Origin: a virus
Strand: one strand, 5' to 3'
IMG/VR virus record: IMGVR_UViG_3300036781_000819
Location: 1-40,705 of that record
Length of the DNA stretch: 40,705 nucleotides
In this document: piece after piece, positions 29,319 through 38,619 of the stretch
Position numbering within the stretch: position 1 is the first letter of the stretch
Layout of the letters: each line of letters starts with the position of its first letter
The notes under the pieces: generated by a model
Told to the model about the DNA's origin: nothing
Databases searched by the model: none
Seen by the model: only the letters and a program-made list of their open reading frames with translations
Position numbers and translations under genes: made by a program

Positions 29319-32300
29319 GAGCCTGCGCGTCAGCGCGGACCTCGACACGTCGAAGTACGTCCAGGGCGCAAATGCCAAGGTCGCTGCCGACGGCGCCATG
29401 GTCGACAGCGCCAAGGCGGTCGACAGCGCCGTGCAGACCACGGAAACCCGGCTGACGCAGAGCGCCACGGCGCTCGACCGCGTCACCCGGGCCGTGGACC
29501 CTGCGGCGGCGGCGAATGCCAAGCTGGCCCAGGCGCAGTCGACATTGCAGCGCGGCCTGGAACAGGGGCGCATCACCCAGGAGCGCTACAACGAACTCCT
29601 GGTTCTCACCCAGCAGCGCTATGTCGGTCAGGGCCGCGCCCTCAACGACAACGTCGCCGGCCTCTCGCGCTATCGTTCGGGCATCCAGCAGGCCGGCTAT
29701 CAGGTCGGCGACTTCGCCGTCCAGGTCGCCAGCGGCCAGAACGGCCTTGTGGCCTTCACCCAGCAGGCGAGCCAGCTCCTTCAGGTCTTCGGCCCATACG
29801 GCGCCGTCGCCGGCGCGGCGCTCGCCATCACGGGAGCGCTCGGCGTGGCGTTTTTGCGGACGGGCGAAAGCGCGGGCGACACCAAGAAGGCGACGCAGGA
29901 GTACGGTCAGGCACTCGAAACCGTGAACAGCATCATGCTGTCCTCGGAAGACGCCTCGCGCGCGAAGGCGCTGAGCGACCGGGACGAGGCGGCTGGCGTC
30001 CTTCTCAAGAAGAAGGCCCTCGACGACGAGGCAGCGTCCCTGAAGGCGTCGACGGCAGCCCGGCTGGCCAATGTCGCCGCGCAGGATACGTCGCATACGC
30101 GTTTGACGACGCGCTCGCTCGGCCGCACGGCCACCGCCGGATTTGGCGGCCCTGCTCCGGACCAGGCTTCCGCTGATACGGCGGCCGCCAAGGCGCGCGG
30201 GGATCTCGTCGCGGCTAACGAGGCGGCGGGAGAACTTCAAGACAAGATCGACGCCTTGCAGAGTGGCGTCGACGTCAACCAAATCTTCAAGGACAACGAC
30301 AAGCTCTACGCCTTCCGCGATGGCCTCCAGGACGCCTTGAACCTCGCCAAGGCGACGACCAGCGAAGACAAGGTCCAGGTCGAGATGGCCAAGGCGCGCC
30401 GTGACTATGCGGCGAGCCTGACCCCAGAGCTCGACAAGCAGCTCGAATCCATTCTTCGGCAGACCCAGGCGGTGAAGGACGCGGCCGAGGCGGACAAAGA
30501 TCGCCTCAAGTTCACGCAGGCGATCATCGACGAGCTCGACTCCGACCGCGAAAAGCAGGCTGCCAACGACAACAAGCGCAACCAGGCGGTCGAGAAATAC
30601 ATCGACGGCCTGGAGAGCACGGCGACGCTGGAACAGCAGAGCGGCGTCGAGAAGGACATCCAGCGCGCCACCATCGAAGCGCAGAACAAGTTGTTCGACG
30701 AGCAGGGCGTCAAGCTGCGTGACCTGTCGGACATCGAGAAGGACCGCATCTCGACTGCCGTGCGCCTGAAGGACGCGGCCGACCAGCAGCAGAAGGCGAA
30801 CGACCAGGCCGTCAAGGAGAACGAGCGCGCCGCCAAGCGCGCGACCGATAGCATCACGGACTACGCGGCGGACACGATCTTCGATCGCCTGACCGGTCGG
30901 GCGCAGAGCTTGTGGGAATCCTTCAAGGACTTCGCCTTCCGCGCCATCGCCGACATCGCCGCGCAGGCGCTCATTCGCCCCATCGTCGTGCCGATCATCA
31001 ACAGCATCATCGGCACCGGGGGCGCCGCCGCCGGGGGTGTCGCCGGGTCCGGCAGTAGCGGCGGGCTCGGCGGCCTGCTCAATGGCGGCTCGTCCCTGTT
31101 CTCGTTGGGCGACAAGGCGGGCCTGTTCGGCAATACCTTCTCAGGCATCGGCAGCGGCATCACTGGCGCCATCGACAGCTTCGGCACCAGCCTCGGCTTT
31201 GCCGGCGCTTTGCCCGGGGCCGGCGGCCTCGGCGGCCTTGGCATGACCGGGGCCTTGGTCGACGTTCCGGTCGCAGACGGCGCCTATCTCGGACTGTCTA
31301 CAAGCGCCGGCGGCTCCTTCGGCGGCGCGACCCTGAGCAGCTTCCTCGGCGGCGCCGGCCTCGGCTTCGGCGCCGGTACGTTGCTCAACAGCCTTGTCGG
31401 CGGCAAGTCCACCGGCGGCACCATCGGTTCAGGCGCCGGCGCCCTGGCTGGAGCCGCCATTGGCTCGATCATCCCGGGCGTCGGCACCATCCTCGGCGGC
31501 CTCATCGGCGGCGCTGGCGGCGGCTTGCTTGGCGGACTCATCGGTCCCGGCAAGGGCTTCTCGGGCGGCCAGATCAATCTCGCCACCAACTCGTCCGGCG
31601 ACCTCATCCGCACCAATTCCGGCTTCAAGAAGGGCGACCAGGCCGGCGCCGAACAGTTCGCCGATCAGTTCCTCGGCCAGATCAACGGCCTGTTCGACCA
31701 GCTCGGCCTGAAATTCTCGGGCAAGGGCAACTTCGCGCGCCTCAACTTCGGCGACGGCGCGCAGTCGGTCGAATCGAGCCTCGGCGAGATCCTCGCCCAT
31801 GGCGGCATCCAGTCGGGCGACGCCTCGCTCGACAAGATGATCGCAGGGCTTGACCGCTCCGGCTCGGCCGACGACATCACCGCGCGCCTCAGTCGCCTGG
31901 TCACGACCTTCAAGGCGCTCGACGCGCTCAACGGCACGGCAGCGGGCCAGCCGGTCGATCCGCTGGCCGACACGCTCGGCCAGATCAACGACCAGTTCAA
32001 CAGCCTGCGCAGCAGCGCGCAGGAGTTCGGCCTCGCCCTCGGCAAGCTCGACGAGGCCCAGGCCGCCGCCGTCAAGCAGGCCGAGGACAGCTACCGCGCC
32101 ACCGTCGCCCAGCCCTACCTGGCGGCCTCCGGCGGCATCGTCGACTTCCTCAATTCCCAGGCTTTGTCGGCCACGGCGACCGGCTCGCCGCAAGATCGGC
32201 TCAACGAAGCCCAGCGGCAGTACGACGACCTGCTCGGCCGCGCCCAGACCGACCCCACGCTGTCCGGCACGCTGACGCAGTCGGCCGGAACGCTGCTCAG

Positions 32301-32535
32301 CCTCGGCCGCGACACGCTCGCCTCGACCCCCGCTTATGCATCCCTCGAATCGTCCGTGAAGAGCGGGCTGCTCGCCATCGCCGACAAGTTCAGCTCCGAC
32401 GGCTTCATCGACGCCCAGGTCGAGGCGACGCGCCAGCAGACCCAGCAGCAGGTGGCGGCGATCAACACCGTCAACGACAGCATCCAGCTCCTGCGCCGCG
32501 AGATCGCCTTGCTCACCGCGAAGATCGGAACCTGA
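29296..32535 (+). CDS. Tape measure protein
   Basis: A 1079-residue tape measure protein that sets tail length. The N-terminal part is helical (AKLAQAQSTLQRGLEQGRIT, and the GLSRYRSGIQQAGYQVGDFA segment common in prophage tail length proteins), with a hydrophobic segment near residues 165-190. A coiled coil rich in Lys/Glu/Gln spans about 340-520, a long Gly/Ala-rich membrane-active region about 570-770, and a helical C-terminus ends with LLRREIALLTAKIG. At about 0.15 nm per residue the tail would be some 160 nm long, a siphovirus. It starts inside the chaperone extension. Confidence 0.9.
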   Translation: MPAAVRLESLRVSADLDTSKYVQGANAKVAADGAMVDSAKAVDSAVQTTETRLTQSATALDRVTRAVDPAAAANAKLAQAQSTLQRGLEQGRITQERYNELLVLTQQRYVGQGRALNDNVAGLSRYRSGIQQAGYQVGDFAVQVASGQNGLVAFTQQASQLLQVFGPYGAVAGAALAITGALGVAFLRTGESAGDTKKATQEYGQALETVNSIMLSSEDASRAKALSDRDEAAGVLLKKKALDDEAASLKASTAARLANVAAQDTSHTRLTTRSLGRTATAGFGGPAPDQASADTAAAKARGDLVAANEAAGELQDKIDALQSGVDVNQIFKDNDKLYAFRDGLQDALNLAKATTSEDKVQVEMAKARRDYAASLTPELDKQLESILRQTQAVKDAAEADKDRLKFTQAIIDELDSDREKQAANDNKRNQAVEKYIDGLESTATLEQQSGVEKDIQRATIEAQNKLFDEQGVKLRDLSDIEKDRISTAVRLKDAADQQQKANDQAVKENERAAKRATDSITDYAADTIFDRLTGRAQSLWESFKDFAFRAIADIAAQALIRPIVVPIINSIIGTGGAAAGGVAGSGSSGGLGGLLNGGSSLFSLGDKAGLFGNTFSGIGSGITGAIDSFGTSLGFAGALPGAGGLGGLGMTGALVDVPVADGAYLGLSTSAGGSFGGATLSSFLGGAGLGFGAGTLLNSLVGGKSTGGTIGSGAGALAGAAIGSIIPGVGTILGGLIGGAGGGLLGGLIGPGKGFSGGQINLATNSSGDLIRTNSGFKKGDQAGAEQFADQFLGQINGLFDQLGLKFSGKGNFARLNFGDGAQSVESSLGEILAHGGIQSGDASLDKMIAGLDRSGSADDITARLSRLVTTFKALDALNGTAAGQPVDPLADTLGQINDQFNSLRSSAQEFGLALGKLDEAQAAAVKQAEDSYRATVAQPYLAASGGIVDFLNSQALSATATGSPQDRLNEAQRQYDDLLGRAQTDPTLSGTLTQSAGTLLSLGRDTLASTPAYASLESSVKSGLLAIADKFSSDGFIDAQVEATRQQTQQQVAAINTVNDSIQLLRREIALLTAKIGT

Positions 32536-32537
32536 CC

Positions 32538-34232
32538 ATGCTCGGCACTTTTCCCCTTGCGACCGAGCCGCTGGCCCAGGTGGCGGGCCCGGCCGTCCAG
32601 TCGCCGGCCTATGTCGAGCTGCTGGCTTCGCAGAAGCCCGGCATCTACCTGCTCGAAATCGAAGCCTACAAGGGCGGCGAGGTGGTGCGCTCCGGCGGCC
32701 TTGCCGCCCTGGCCGAGATCGCGCTGGCCGACATCCCGCGCGGCGGCGGCGTCAACGTCGGCCTGATCACCCTGCGCTATGCAGACCGTGACTGGGTCGG
32801 CGCGCCCGACGACCCGGCCCAGCCGAACGTCTACTACGAGGGCCGCGTCTCGGTGCCGCTCGTCATGTCGCGCATCATGCCGATCCTGCCCGAGGAGGAG
32901 CGCCGCGTGCAGCGCCAGTTCGGCCTGACCGAGATCATCAACGCCGACGGCGCCCTCGATCAGATGCAGCGCGGCTACGCCATCGACGGCCGGCGGCTGC
33001 GCGTCCTCTTCGGCCCCGTCGGCGGGCGCTACGCCGATTTCTCCGTCATCGCCGACGTCATCGCGACTGGCTGGACTGGCGACGAGGCCAAGGCCCAGCT
33101 CGGCCTGCGCGACCGCGCCTTCTCGCTCGACCTTCCGCTCCAGACCAACCTCTTCGCCGGCAGCGGCGGCGCCGAGGGCACGGCGGAGATCCAGGGCAAG
33201 CCCAAGCCGCTGGCCTTCGGCATCGCGCCCAACGTGACGCCCGTTCTGATCGACCCGGCTCATCTGATCTATCAGGTCCACGACGGCGCCCTGCAGGCCG
33301 TCGACGCCGTCTTCGACCGCGGCGCCGAGCTCGTCGCCAGCGGCGTCGACGTCGCCAGCTTTGCCGCCCTGGTGGCGCAGTCCGTCCCGGCCGGCCAGTT
33401 CGCCACGGCCAAGGCCGTCGGCCTGTTCAAGCTCGGCGACATGCCGACAGGCCTGGTCACGGCCGACGTGCGCGGCGACGTCACCCCGTTCTACGCCGAC
33501 ACGCTCGACACCATCTGCCTGCGCATTCTCAAGGTCCGCGCCGGCCTGCCGGCGCAGTTCCTCAATCAGGCGAGCTTCGCCGGTCCCGCCGCGCTCGGCG
33601 GCGCCCTCGGCATCTATCTGCCGCACACGGAGGCGCCGACCACGGCCCAAGTCGTCGACAGGCTGATCGGCAGCGTCGGCGGCTGGTGGGGCGCCGCGCG
33701 CGACGGCCGCATCCGCGCTGGCCGCCTGTCGGCGCCGGAGAGCCGGGCGCCGACGCTCTTCCTCGACCAGAATTCCATCCTGTCGCTCGAGCCTGTCGAA
33801 GCCCCGGTGCCGCGCTGGCGCCAGCGCGTCAGCTACCGGCCGAACTGGACCGAGCAGCGCGGCGAGGATCTCGCCGATGTCGTCACCGCGGCGCGACGGC
33901 AGTTCCTCACCGAATCCTCGCGCGCCGTGTCGTCGGCCAGCGTGGCGGTCAAGTCTCGCCACCTGCAGGCGCTCGACCCCGATCCGCTGGCCTCCCTCTA
34001 CTACGATGCCGACGACGCGCAGCGGCTTGCCGACTTCCTGCTGGCCCTGCATTCGCCCGATCGCCGCATGTTCAACGTCACCGTCAAGCGCATCGGCTAC
34101 CAGGCCGACTATCAGACCGTCACCCGCATCACCTGGCCGCGCTATGCGCTGCAGAACGGCCAGAATTTCGCCGTCGTCGGAATCAACGACCAGTCCGACC
34201 GCGAAGAAACCATCTTGACGGTCTGGGGCTGA
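32538..34232 (+). CDS. Tail tip / hub-associated protein
   Basis: A 564-residue protein that follows the tape measure, the place of distal tail and hub proteins. An N-terminal beta-domain (YLLEIEAYKGGEVVRSGG then ITLRYADRDWVGAP) is followed by a long middle section with LFGPVGGRYADFSVIADVIA and a C-terminal part with RITWPRYALQNGQNFAVVGI. These features resemble tail proteins from alphaproteobacterial prophages, but the exact name is not certain. It probably builds the baseplate with the next gene. Confidence 0.65.
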   Translation: MLGTFPLATEPLAQVAGPAVQSPAYVELLASQKPGIYLLEIEAYKGGEVVRSGGLAALAEIALADIPRGGGVNVGLITLRYADRDWVGAPDDPAQPNVYYEGRVSVPLVMSRIMPILPEEERRVQRQFGLTEIINADGALDQMQRGYAIDGRRLRVLFGPVGGRYADFSVIADVIATGWTGDEAKAQLGLRDRAFSLDLPLQTNLFAGSGGAEGTAEIQGKPKPLAFGIAPNVTPVLIDPAHLIYQVHDGALQAVDAVFDRGAELVASGVDVASFAALVAQSVPAGQFATAKAVGLFKLGDMPTGLVTADVRGDVTPFYADTLDTICLRILKVRAGLPAQFLNQASFAGPAALGGALGIYLPHTEAPTTAQVVDRLIGSVGGWWGAARDGRIRAGRLSAPESRAPTLFLDQNSILSLEPVEAPVPRWRQRVSYRPNWTEQRGEDLADVVTAARRQFLTESSRAVSSASVAVKSRHLQALDPDPLASLYYDADDAQRLADFLLALHSPDRRMFNVTVKRIGYQADYQTVTRITWPRYALQNGQNFAVVGINDQSDREETILTVWG

Positions 34233-34234
34233 CC

Positions 34235-35014
34235 ATGGCGAAGGCGATCTTGAGCTGGCTCAACCACGTCGACCGGCCGGCCACCGTGCTGACGGCCTCC
34301 CAGCAGGCCGGCAGCCTGTCCATCAGCAACGTCGCCGACCCGATCATCGGAAGGCGCTGGCGCACCACTGACCTGGCGGCTTGGGGCCAGGCCGACTTCG
34401 GCGCCGACCTGAGCGTCGGCGTTCTCCTGCTGCGCTTCCCGCGCGACACCGCCTTTCCGCTCGCCGGCGCCGTCACCCATGCCTTCGACGCCGACGGCGG
34501 CACGCCGGGAGCGGGGGCGGCCTTCAGCAGCGGCCCGGTCGCCATCGGCACCGCCGACGGCTACGGCTATCACGTCTACCTGCCGCCGGCGCCGGTCGTC
34601 GCGCGCTACTGGCGCTGGACCTTCGCCGTGTCCGGGGTGGCTTTCGTCGACGTCGGCCGCGCCTGGGCCGGCGAGGCCTGGACGCCGGCCATCAACATCT
34701 CCTACGGCTGGGGCGACGAATGGCAGGATCTGTCGCGCGTCAGCGAATCGGCCCGCTCCGGCGCCGAGTTCGCCGACGAGATCGCCCGCCGGCGCGTCCT
34801 CTCCTTCGGCCTCGACTCGCTGACCGACGCGGACCGGCAGGCCGTGCGCGAGATGCAGCGCATCGTCGGCATCTCGAAGCAGATGGTCTTCCTGCGCGAT
34901 CCGTCGGCCCCGGCGGCCGAATCGATCCTCGGCCGCATGGCGGGCTCGACGCCGATCCTGCACCAGTCGCTGCCGATCTTCTCTAAAGCCTTCGTCATCC
35001 GGGAGAGCCTGTAA
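34235..35014 (+). CDS. Tail tip protein, putative
   Basis: A 259-residue beta-rich protein. Start at 34235 because the upstream frame is shadow, and MAKAILSWLNHVDRPATVLT is a natural N-terminus. YWRWTFAVSGVAFVDVGRAW is prominent, and the end (QMVFLRDPSAPAAESILGRM) resembles the beta-barrel of distal tail proteins. It starts three bases after the previous gene and shares one base with the fibre gene (TAATG). Probably part of the tail tip. Confidence 0.6.
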   Translation: MAKAILSWLNHVDRPATVLTASQQAGSLSISNVADPIIGRRWRTTDLAAWGQADFGADLSVGVLLLRFPRDTAFPLAGAVTHAFDADGGTPGAGAAFSSGPVAIGTADGYGYHVYLPPAPVVARYWRWTFAVSGVAFVDVGRAWAGEAWTPAINISYGWGDEWQDLSRVSESARSGAEFADEIARRRVLSFGLDSLTDADRQAVREMQRIVGISKQMVFLRDPSAPAAESILGRMAGSTPILHQSLPIFSKAFVIRESL

Positions 35015-36168
35015 TGCCTAAATTCCTCAACTGCGTGAAGGAAACCTCCGACACGACCGGCACGGGGCCGTTTGACTTGAACGGCGCGCCGCAGGGCTTC
35101 TTTCCCGTCGGCTCGCAAGCTCAGTCGGGCGATCAGATCTACTACACCGCCGTCGACAACCCTGACGCGCCGACGATGCGTGAAATTGGCTATGGCACCT
35201 TCACCGCGGGCACGCCGGACACGCTGAGCCGCGACGTCGTCGAAGCGTCGACCAACGACAACGAGAAGGTGTCCTGGCCGGGCGGCACCTTGACCATCGT
35301 CGCGACGGCGACGGCGGGTTCGTTCGGTGGCGCAGGCCCGCTCGACCAGATCTTTGCCAAGCTGGGCGACGTCAACAGTTTCACCAAGACCCAGAAATGG
35401 TCCAAGGGTGCGGACGTGACGCCAGTGGCCGGCGTTCTGACGCTCGGCGACGACGGCAACTACTTCGTCCTGCAAGCCGGCGCCGTCACCTCGATCGCGA
35501 CCAAAGGCGTCGGGACGACGATCAGGCTGCAGGCCGCCGGTGTCTCGCCTCTCACGAATTCGGCTGGCCTCGTCGTTCCTGGCGGCGATTACGCGACGGT
35601 GCCCGGCGACGTCCTCGAATTCACCGAATACGATGCTGGACAATGGCGCTTGACCGGCGGTCGCGCTGCGATCGGCGGCGCGCTGGGATCGGCGAGGGTC
35701 GTCACGGACGCCGTGCAGGCGACGACGAGCGGAGCGACCAAGAGTTTCACGGCGCCGTTCGCCAACGTCAAGCGCATCACGGTCCTGTTCAACGCCGTTT
35801 CCTTGTCTGGGAGTGACCAGCTTCTCGTGCGCATAGGCCCTGCCTCTGGCCTTGCGACATCCGGCTACGTATCGAGCGCGGAGGCGGTGCAAGGTGGGTC
35901 TGCGACATCCAATGCTACCAGCACTGTTGGCTTCGTCATCACAGTCGGCGGCGCCTCGTCCCGGTCCATCGGCCGCATGGTGCTCGAACGTTTCGGCGGC
36001 GATACGTGGATCGAGAGCCACGTCGCGGGTATCGCGACGAATGTCGACGGCTTCGGCGGCGGCAACGTCACGCTGGGTGGCGACCTCACGCAGCTTCAAC
36101 TGCTCTCGACAGGCTCCAATACGTTCGATGGCGGCAGCGTCAACGTCGTGTGGGAAACCTGGCCGTGA
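35014..36168 (+). CDS. Tail fibre / receptor-binding protein
   Basis: A 384-residue fibre-like protein. The N-terminal 90 residues (CVKETSDTTGTGPFDLNG, YYTAVDNPDAPTMREIGYG, then TLSRDVVEASTNDNEKVSWP) are a module that attaches fibres in many alphaproteobacterial prophages. The rest is a Gly/Ser/Thr-rich beta structure, ending in a compact tip with GGGNVTLGGDLTQLQLLST. It should recognise the host surface. The module is well known; the tip's receptor is unknown. Confidence 0.75.
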   Translation: MPKFLNCVKETSDTTGTGPFDLNGAPQGFFPVGSQAQSGDQIYYTAVDNPDAPTMREIGYGTFTAGTPDTLSRDVVEASTNDNEKVSWPGGTLTIVATATAGSFGGAGPLDQIFAKLGDVNSFTKTQKWSKGADVTPVAGVLTLGDDGNYFVLQAGAVTSIATKGVGTTIRLQAAGVSPLTNSAGLVVPGGDYATVPGDVLEFTEYDAGQWRLTGGRAAIGGALGSARVVTDAVQATTSGATKSFTAPFANVKRITVLFNAVSLSGSDQLLVRIGPASGLATSGYVSSAEAVQGGSATSNATSTVGFVITVGGASSRSIGRMVLERFGGDTWIESHVAGIATNVDGFGGGNVTLGGDLTQLQLLSTGSNTFDGGSVNVVWETWP

Positions 36169-36611
36169 TCGCAATCGCGGCGGTGGCCTTGGCGACCGCG
36201 CTTGCAGGTGGCCTCTGGCGACGCTGGCTTGGCGGTTGGCCCGGGCCGGCGCAGCTGTTTGCCGCATCGCCTCTGCGGCCGCTTTTCTGGGACGGTCTGA
36301 AGCCGCGCCGCACAGTCGCCATGGCCGCCGGGGCGCTGCTAACCTGGTCGGGCTGGCTGGCTTTGTCCTGGCCGTGGGCGGCGGGCCTGACGGCGGCGAC
36401 GCTGCTGCTCTTCGCGGAGGGCCATCGCTACGACGACTGGACCATCGTGCTGCGGTATCCGGTCATCGGCGTCGTCTACCCCTTGGCGCGGCGCATCTGG
36501 CGCGACGCCTGGAACGATGGGGCCTTTCTCGATGGCTACACCGCCGCCGCCGAGCTCGCCCTGGGCGCGCTCTACTTCGGCGGCTTCACCTTCATCATGC
36601 TTGGTCAGTAA
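36165..36611 (+). CDS. Multi-span membrane protein of unknown function
   Basis: A 148-residue protein with about four hydrophobic segments (AIAAVALATALAGGLW; MAAGALLTWSGWLALSW; AAGLTAATLLLFAEG; AELALGALYFGGFTFIM). It starts at GTG overlapping the stop of the fibre gene (GTGA). Placed between fibre and lysis genes, it could be a holin-type or accessory membrane protein, but the form is not diagnostic. Confidence 0.6.
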   Translation: MIAIAAVALATALAGGLWRRWLGGWPGPAQLFAASPLRPLFWDGLKPRRTVAMAAGALLTWSGWLALSWPWAAGLTAATLLLFAEGHRYDDWTIVLRYPVIGVVYPLARRIWRDAWNDGAFLDGYTAAAELALGALYFGGFTFIMLGQ

Positions 36612-36636
36612 CGCGCTGCGTGCGGGAGAGAGTTGA

Positions 36637-36960
36637 ATGCCGGAAAGATCGTCTGACCATCAGCAGCGCCGCCATGAGGAAATGTCGGCGCGCGAGATGG
36701 CCATCAAGGCGCTGGTGAGCATCGACGCGCATACTTCCGAATGCAACCGGCGGGACGAGTCCTTCCAGAAGCGCTACGACCTCGACATGCACGAGATCAA
36801 GGACGGCATCGGGGAGCTGCATAGGCGAATTTCCAGCGTAGGCGGCAAGTTCAACGGCCTCATCATGTCCGTTGGTGGCGTGCTGATCCTGGGCCTCCTC
36901 AGCATCATCGCCTACCTCATCGTCAGCGGCGCGCCCTGGCAGCATGTCGTCGATCCCTGA
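36637..36960 (+). CDS. Coiled-coil protein with C-terminal membrane anchor (XhlA-like)
   Basis: A 107-residue protein. Residues 15-70 are a charged helix (REMAIKALVSIDAHTSECN; LDMHEIKDGIGELHRRIS), then one hydrophobic helix at about 75-97 (IMSVGGVLILGLLSIIAYLI). GGGAGAGAG precedes the ATG. The layout resembles XhlA-type holin-associated proteins. It ends before a terminator that separates it from the endolysin. Confidence 0.6.
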   Translation: MPERSSDHQQRRHEEMSAREMAIKALVSIDAHTSECNRRDESFQKRYDLDMHEIKDGIGELHRRISSVGGKFNGLIMSVGGVLILGLLSIIAYLIVSGAPWQHVVDP

Positions 36961-36991
36961 CGTTGCCATAGCGAACTACGGATCCCTTATG

Positions 36992-37020
36992 CAGCCGCCT
37001 CCGGGCGGCTGTTTCTTTTT
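36992..37020 (+). terminator. Intrinsic terminator just before the endolysin
   Basis: CAGCCGCC (36992-36999), tetraloop TCCG, GGCGGCTG (37004-37011), then TTTCTTTTT (37012-37020): the cleanest terminator in the window. It ends at the base before the endolysin's SD (GGAG 37021-37024), so transcription must read through, or a hidden promoter must act, to express the endolysin. Confidence 0.85.
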
Positions 37021-37032
37021 GGAGTGCATCTG

Positions 37033-37473
37033 ATGGATTTCACCCCGCGCGATCGCGACGTGCTGGCGCGCACCGTCTATGGCGAAGCCCGCGGCGAGCG
37101 CTGGCTGGGCAAGGCCGCCGTCGCCTGGTCCGTGCTGAATCGCGTTGCCATCGACCTGCGCGGCGACGGCCGTCCCGACTGGTGGGGCGAAGGCATCGCG
37201 GCCGTCTGCCTGGCGCCCTGGCAATATTCCGCCTGGAACGAAAACGATCCGAACCGCGAGGCGCTGCTGCGCGTGACCGTCGCCGACCCGTTCTTTCGCG
37301 AGTGCCTAGCGGTCGTCGACGCCGTCCTCGCCGGCGACGAGCCCGACCCGACGGACGGCGCCACGCACTACAAGGTCACCAAGCTGGCCTGGCCGAAGGA
37401 CTGGGGGCCGCAGGAACAGGCCATCGTAAAGCCCGTCATCGGCGGCCATTCCTTCTACGTCATCAGGAGCTGA
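37033..37473 (+). CDS. Endolysin of SleB (Hydrolase_2) type
   Basis: A 146-residue cell-wall hydrolase. LARTVYGEARGE (catalytic Glu18), AAVAWSVLNRVAID, the VCLAPWQYSAWNENDPNR block and the late THYKVTKLAWPKDWG are all family marks. No signal peptide or membrane anchor is present, so it relies on a holin. ATG 37033 has GGAG eight bases upstream; a GTG at 37024 overlaps that SD and is rejected. It is expected to cut peptidoglycan, as an amidase or lytic enzyme. Confidence 0.9.
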   Translation: MDFTPRDRDVLARTVYGEARGERWLGKAAVAWSVLNRVAIDLRGDGRPDWWGEGIAAVCLAPWQYSAWNENDPNREALLRVTVADPFFRECLAVVDAVLAGDEPDPTDGATHYKVTKLAWPKDWGPQEQAIVKPVIGGHSFYVIRS

Positions 37474-37475
37474 CC

Positions 37476-37721
37476 ATGCGCGAGCTCTTCAGCCGCATGA
37501 TCAGCTCCGACGACCGTTCCGCCGACAGCATCGTCTACCTCGGCATCTGGATGGGCCTTGGCCTGATCCTCATCTCGGCCTGGGACTGCATGGTCAATGG
37601 CCGCGAGTTCAACGCCATGAACTTCGGCCTCGGCTGCGGCTCCATCCTCGCCGGCATCGGCGGCGGCAAGCTGATGCGCGACAGGCTCGGCAAGGCAGAT
37701 CAACCGGGAGAAGTGCCATGA
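37476..37721 (+). CDS. Holin-like membrane protein
   Basis: An 81-residue protein with two hydrophobic helices, about 20-37 (VYLGIWMGLGLILISAW) and 46-63 (AMNFGLGCGSILAGIGGG), short polar N-terminus and basic C-terminus: a class II holin layout. AGGAG precedes the ATG. It directly follows the endolysin and overlaps the next gene by four bases. Holin function is inferred from size, topology and place. Confidence 0.65.
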   Translation: MRELFSRMISSDDRSADSIVYLGIWMGLGLILISAWDCMVNGREFNAMNFGLGCGSILAGIGGGKLMRDRLGKADQPGEVP

Positions 37722-38173
37722 CGGCGGATACGAAAGACGACGTTCAATCTTCGGTACCGGATGCGTCCGATGCGCCGCCGGCGAAGAGGAAGAAGGGTAT
37801 CTATGTCGGCGCGCCAGCATGCTTCGCGTTGGAGCTGGCGTGCCAAGACATCAACCGGGCCTTCGGCGGCTTCGGCTGCTACCTCGTCGGGTCTGCATTG
37901 GAGCGCGCCGACTGGCGAGACATCGATGTGCGCTTCATCATGACCGACGCGGAATTCGACAAGGAATTCCCCGGCACGCGCGAGCGTGGCATCTGGGAGT
38001 TCGATCCGAAATGGTTGCTGATGACGGTGGCCATTTCCGAACGTCTGTCGAAGCTGACCGGCCTGCCGGTCGATTTCCAGTTTCAGCCTCAGACCCACGC
38101 CAACGAACGGCATAAGGGCCGGCGCAATGCGTTGGGGATGATAATCGAGAAGAAGGATACGGGCGAATGCTGA
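37718..38173 (+). CDS. Nucleotidyltransferase-fold protein
   Basis: A 151-residue protein with the minimal nucleotidyltransferase signature: YLVGSALERADWRDIDVRFI gives Gly58-Ser59, then Asp68 and Asp70, and LPVDFQF provides the third acid, Asp119. All catalytic positions are intact. Small phage proteins of this pattern are known, but their substrate is not. It lies between holin-like and spanin genes, an odd place for a nucleotide-transfer enzyme. The first 25 residues are polar and disordered. Confidence 0.7.
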   Translation: MTADTKDDVQSSVPDASDAPPAKRKKGIYVGAPACFALELACQDINRAFGGFGCYLVGSALERADWRDIDVRFIMTDAEFDKEFPGTRERGIWEFDPKWLLMTVAISERLSKLTGLPVDFQFQPQTHANERHKGRRNALGMIIEKKDTGEC

Positions 38174-38619
38174 CGACCATCTTCAATCTCGTGGGCGGCT
38201 GGAAGCAGGCGCTGGCGATTGGCCTGATCGTCGTAGGCATGGGGGGCACGATCCTGGTGCAGCAGCTGCGCATCGCCAACCTGCGCACAGACGCAGCGGA
38301 CCTGCGGACGGACGTCGCAAAGCTCAATGGCGACATCGAGGTGCTGAAGCGCGACAAGGCGCAGGCCGTCGAATCGAATGCCCGCCTCGCGGCTCAGGTG
38401 GAAGAATTGACCGAAGCTCGAGACTCCCAGTCCGCCCGCGCAGCGGCTGCCGGCGAGGCACTCGCCAAGGCCAAGACCACCATCCAGGCGAACACCGCCG
38501 CCATCCTGAAAGAGGCCCATCATGACGCCGCGCCCGCCGATGACGCTCCTGTTCCTCCTGGCATGCGCGCCGCTCTTCGCGGCCTGCGCGAGCGATACGG
38601 GTCTGCGCACGATCACTGA
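38167..38619 (+). CDS. Inner-membrane spanin (Rz-like)
   Basis: A 150-residue i-spanin. One N-terminal helix (about 12-32, KQALAIGLIVVGMGGTILV) anchors it in the inner membrane, followed by a coiled coil over about 36-115 (RTDVAKLNGDIEVLKRDKAQ and on), with a Pro-rich end. AAGGA lies upstream. The outer-membrane spanin is nested in its 3' end in another frame. The pair would fuse the two membranes in the last step of lysis. Confidence 0.8.
   Translation: MLTTIFNLVGGWKQALAIGLIVVGMGGTILVQQLRIANLRTDAADLRTDVAKLNGDIEVLKRDKAQAVESNARLAAQVEELTEARDSQSARAAAAGEALAKAKTTIQANTAAILKEAHHDAAPADDAPVPPGMRAALRGLRERYGSAHDH

Noticed and set aside
32334-34052. 572-codon minus-strand frame opposite tape measure and tail tip genes
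   Set aside because: Same reason: composition-driven open frame crossing two real genes.
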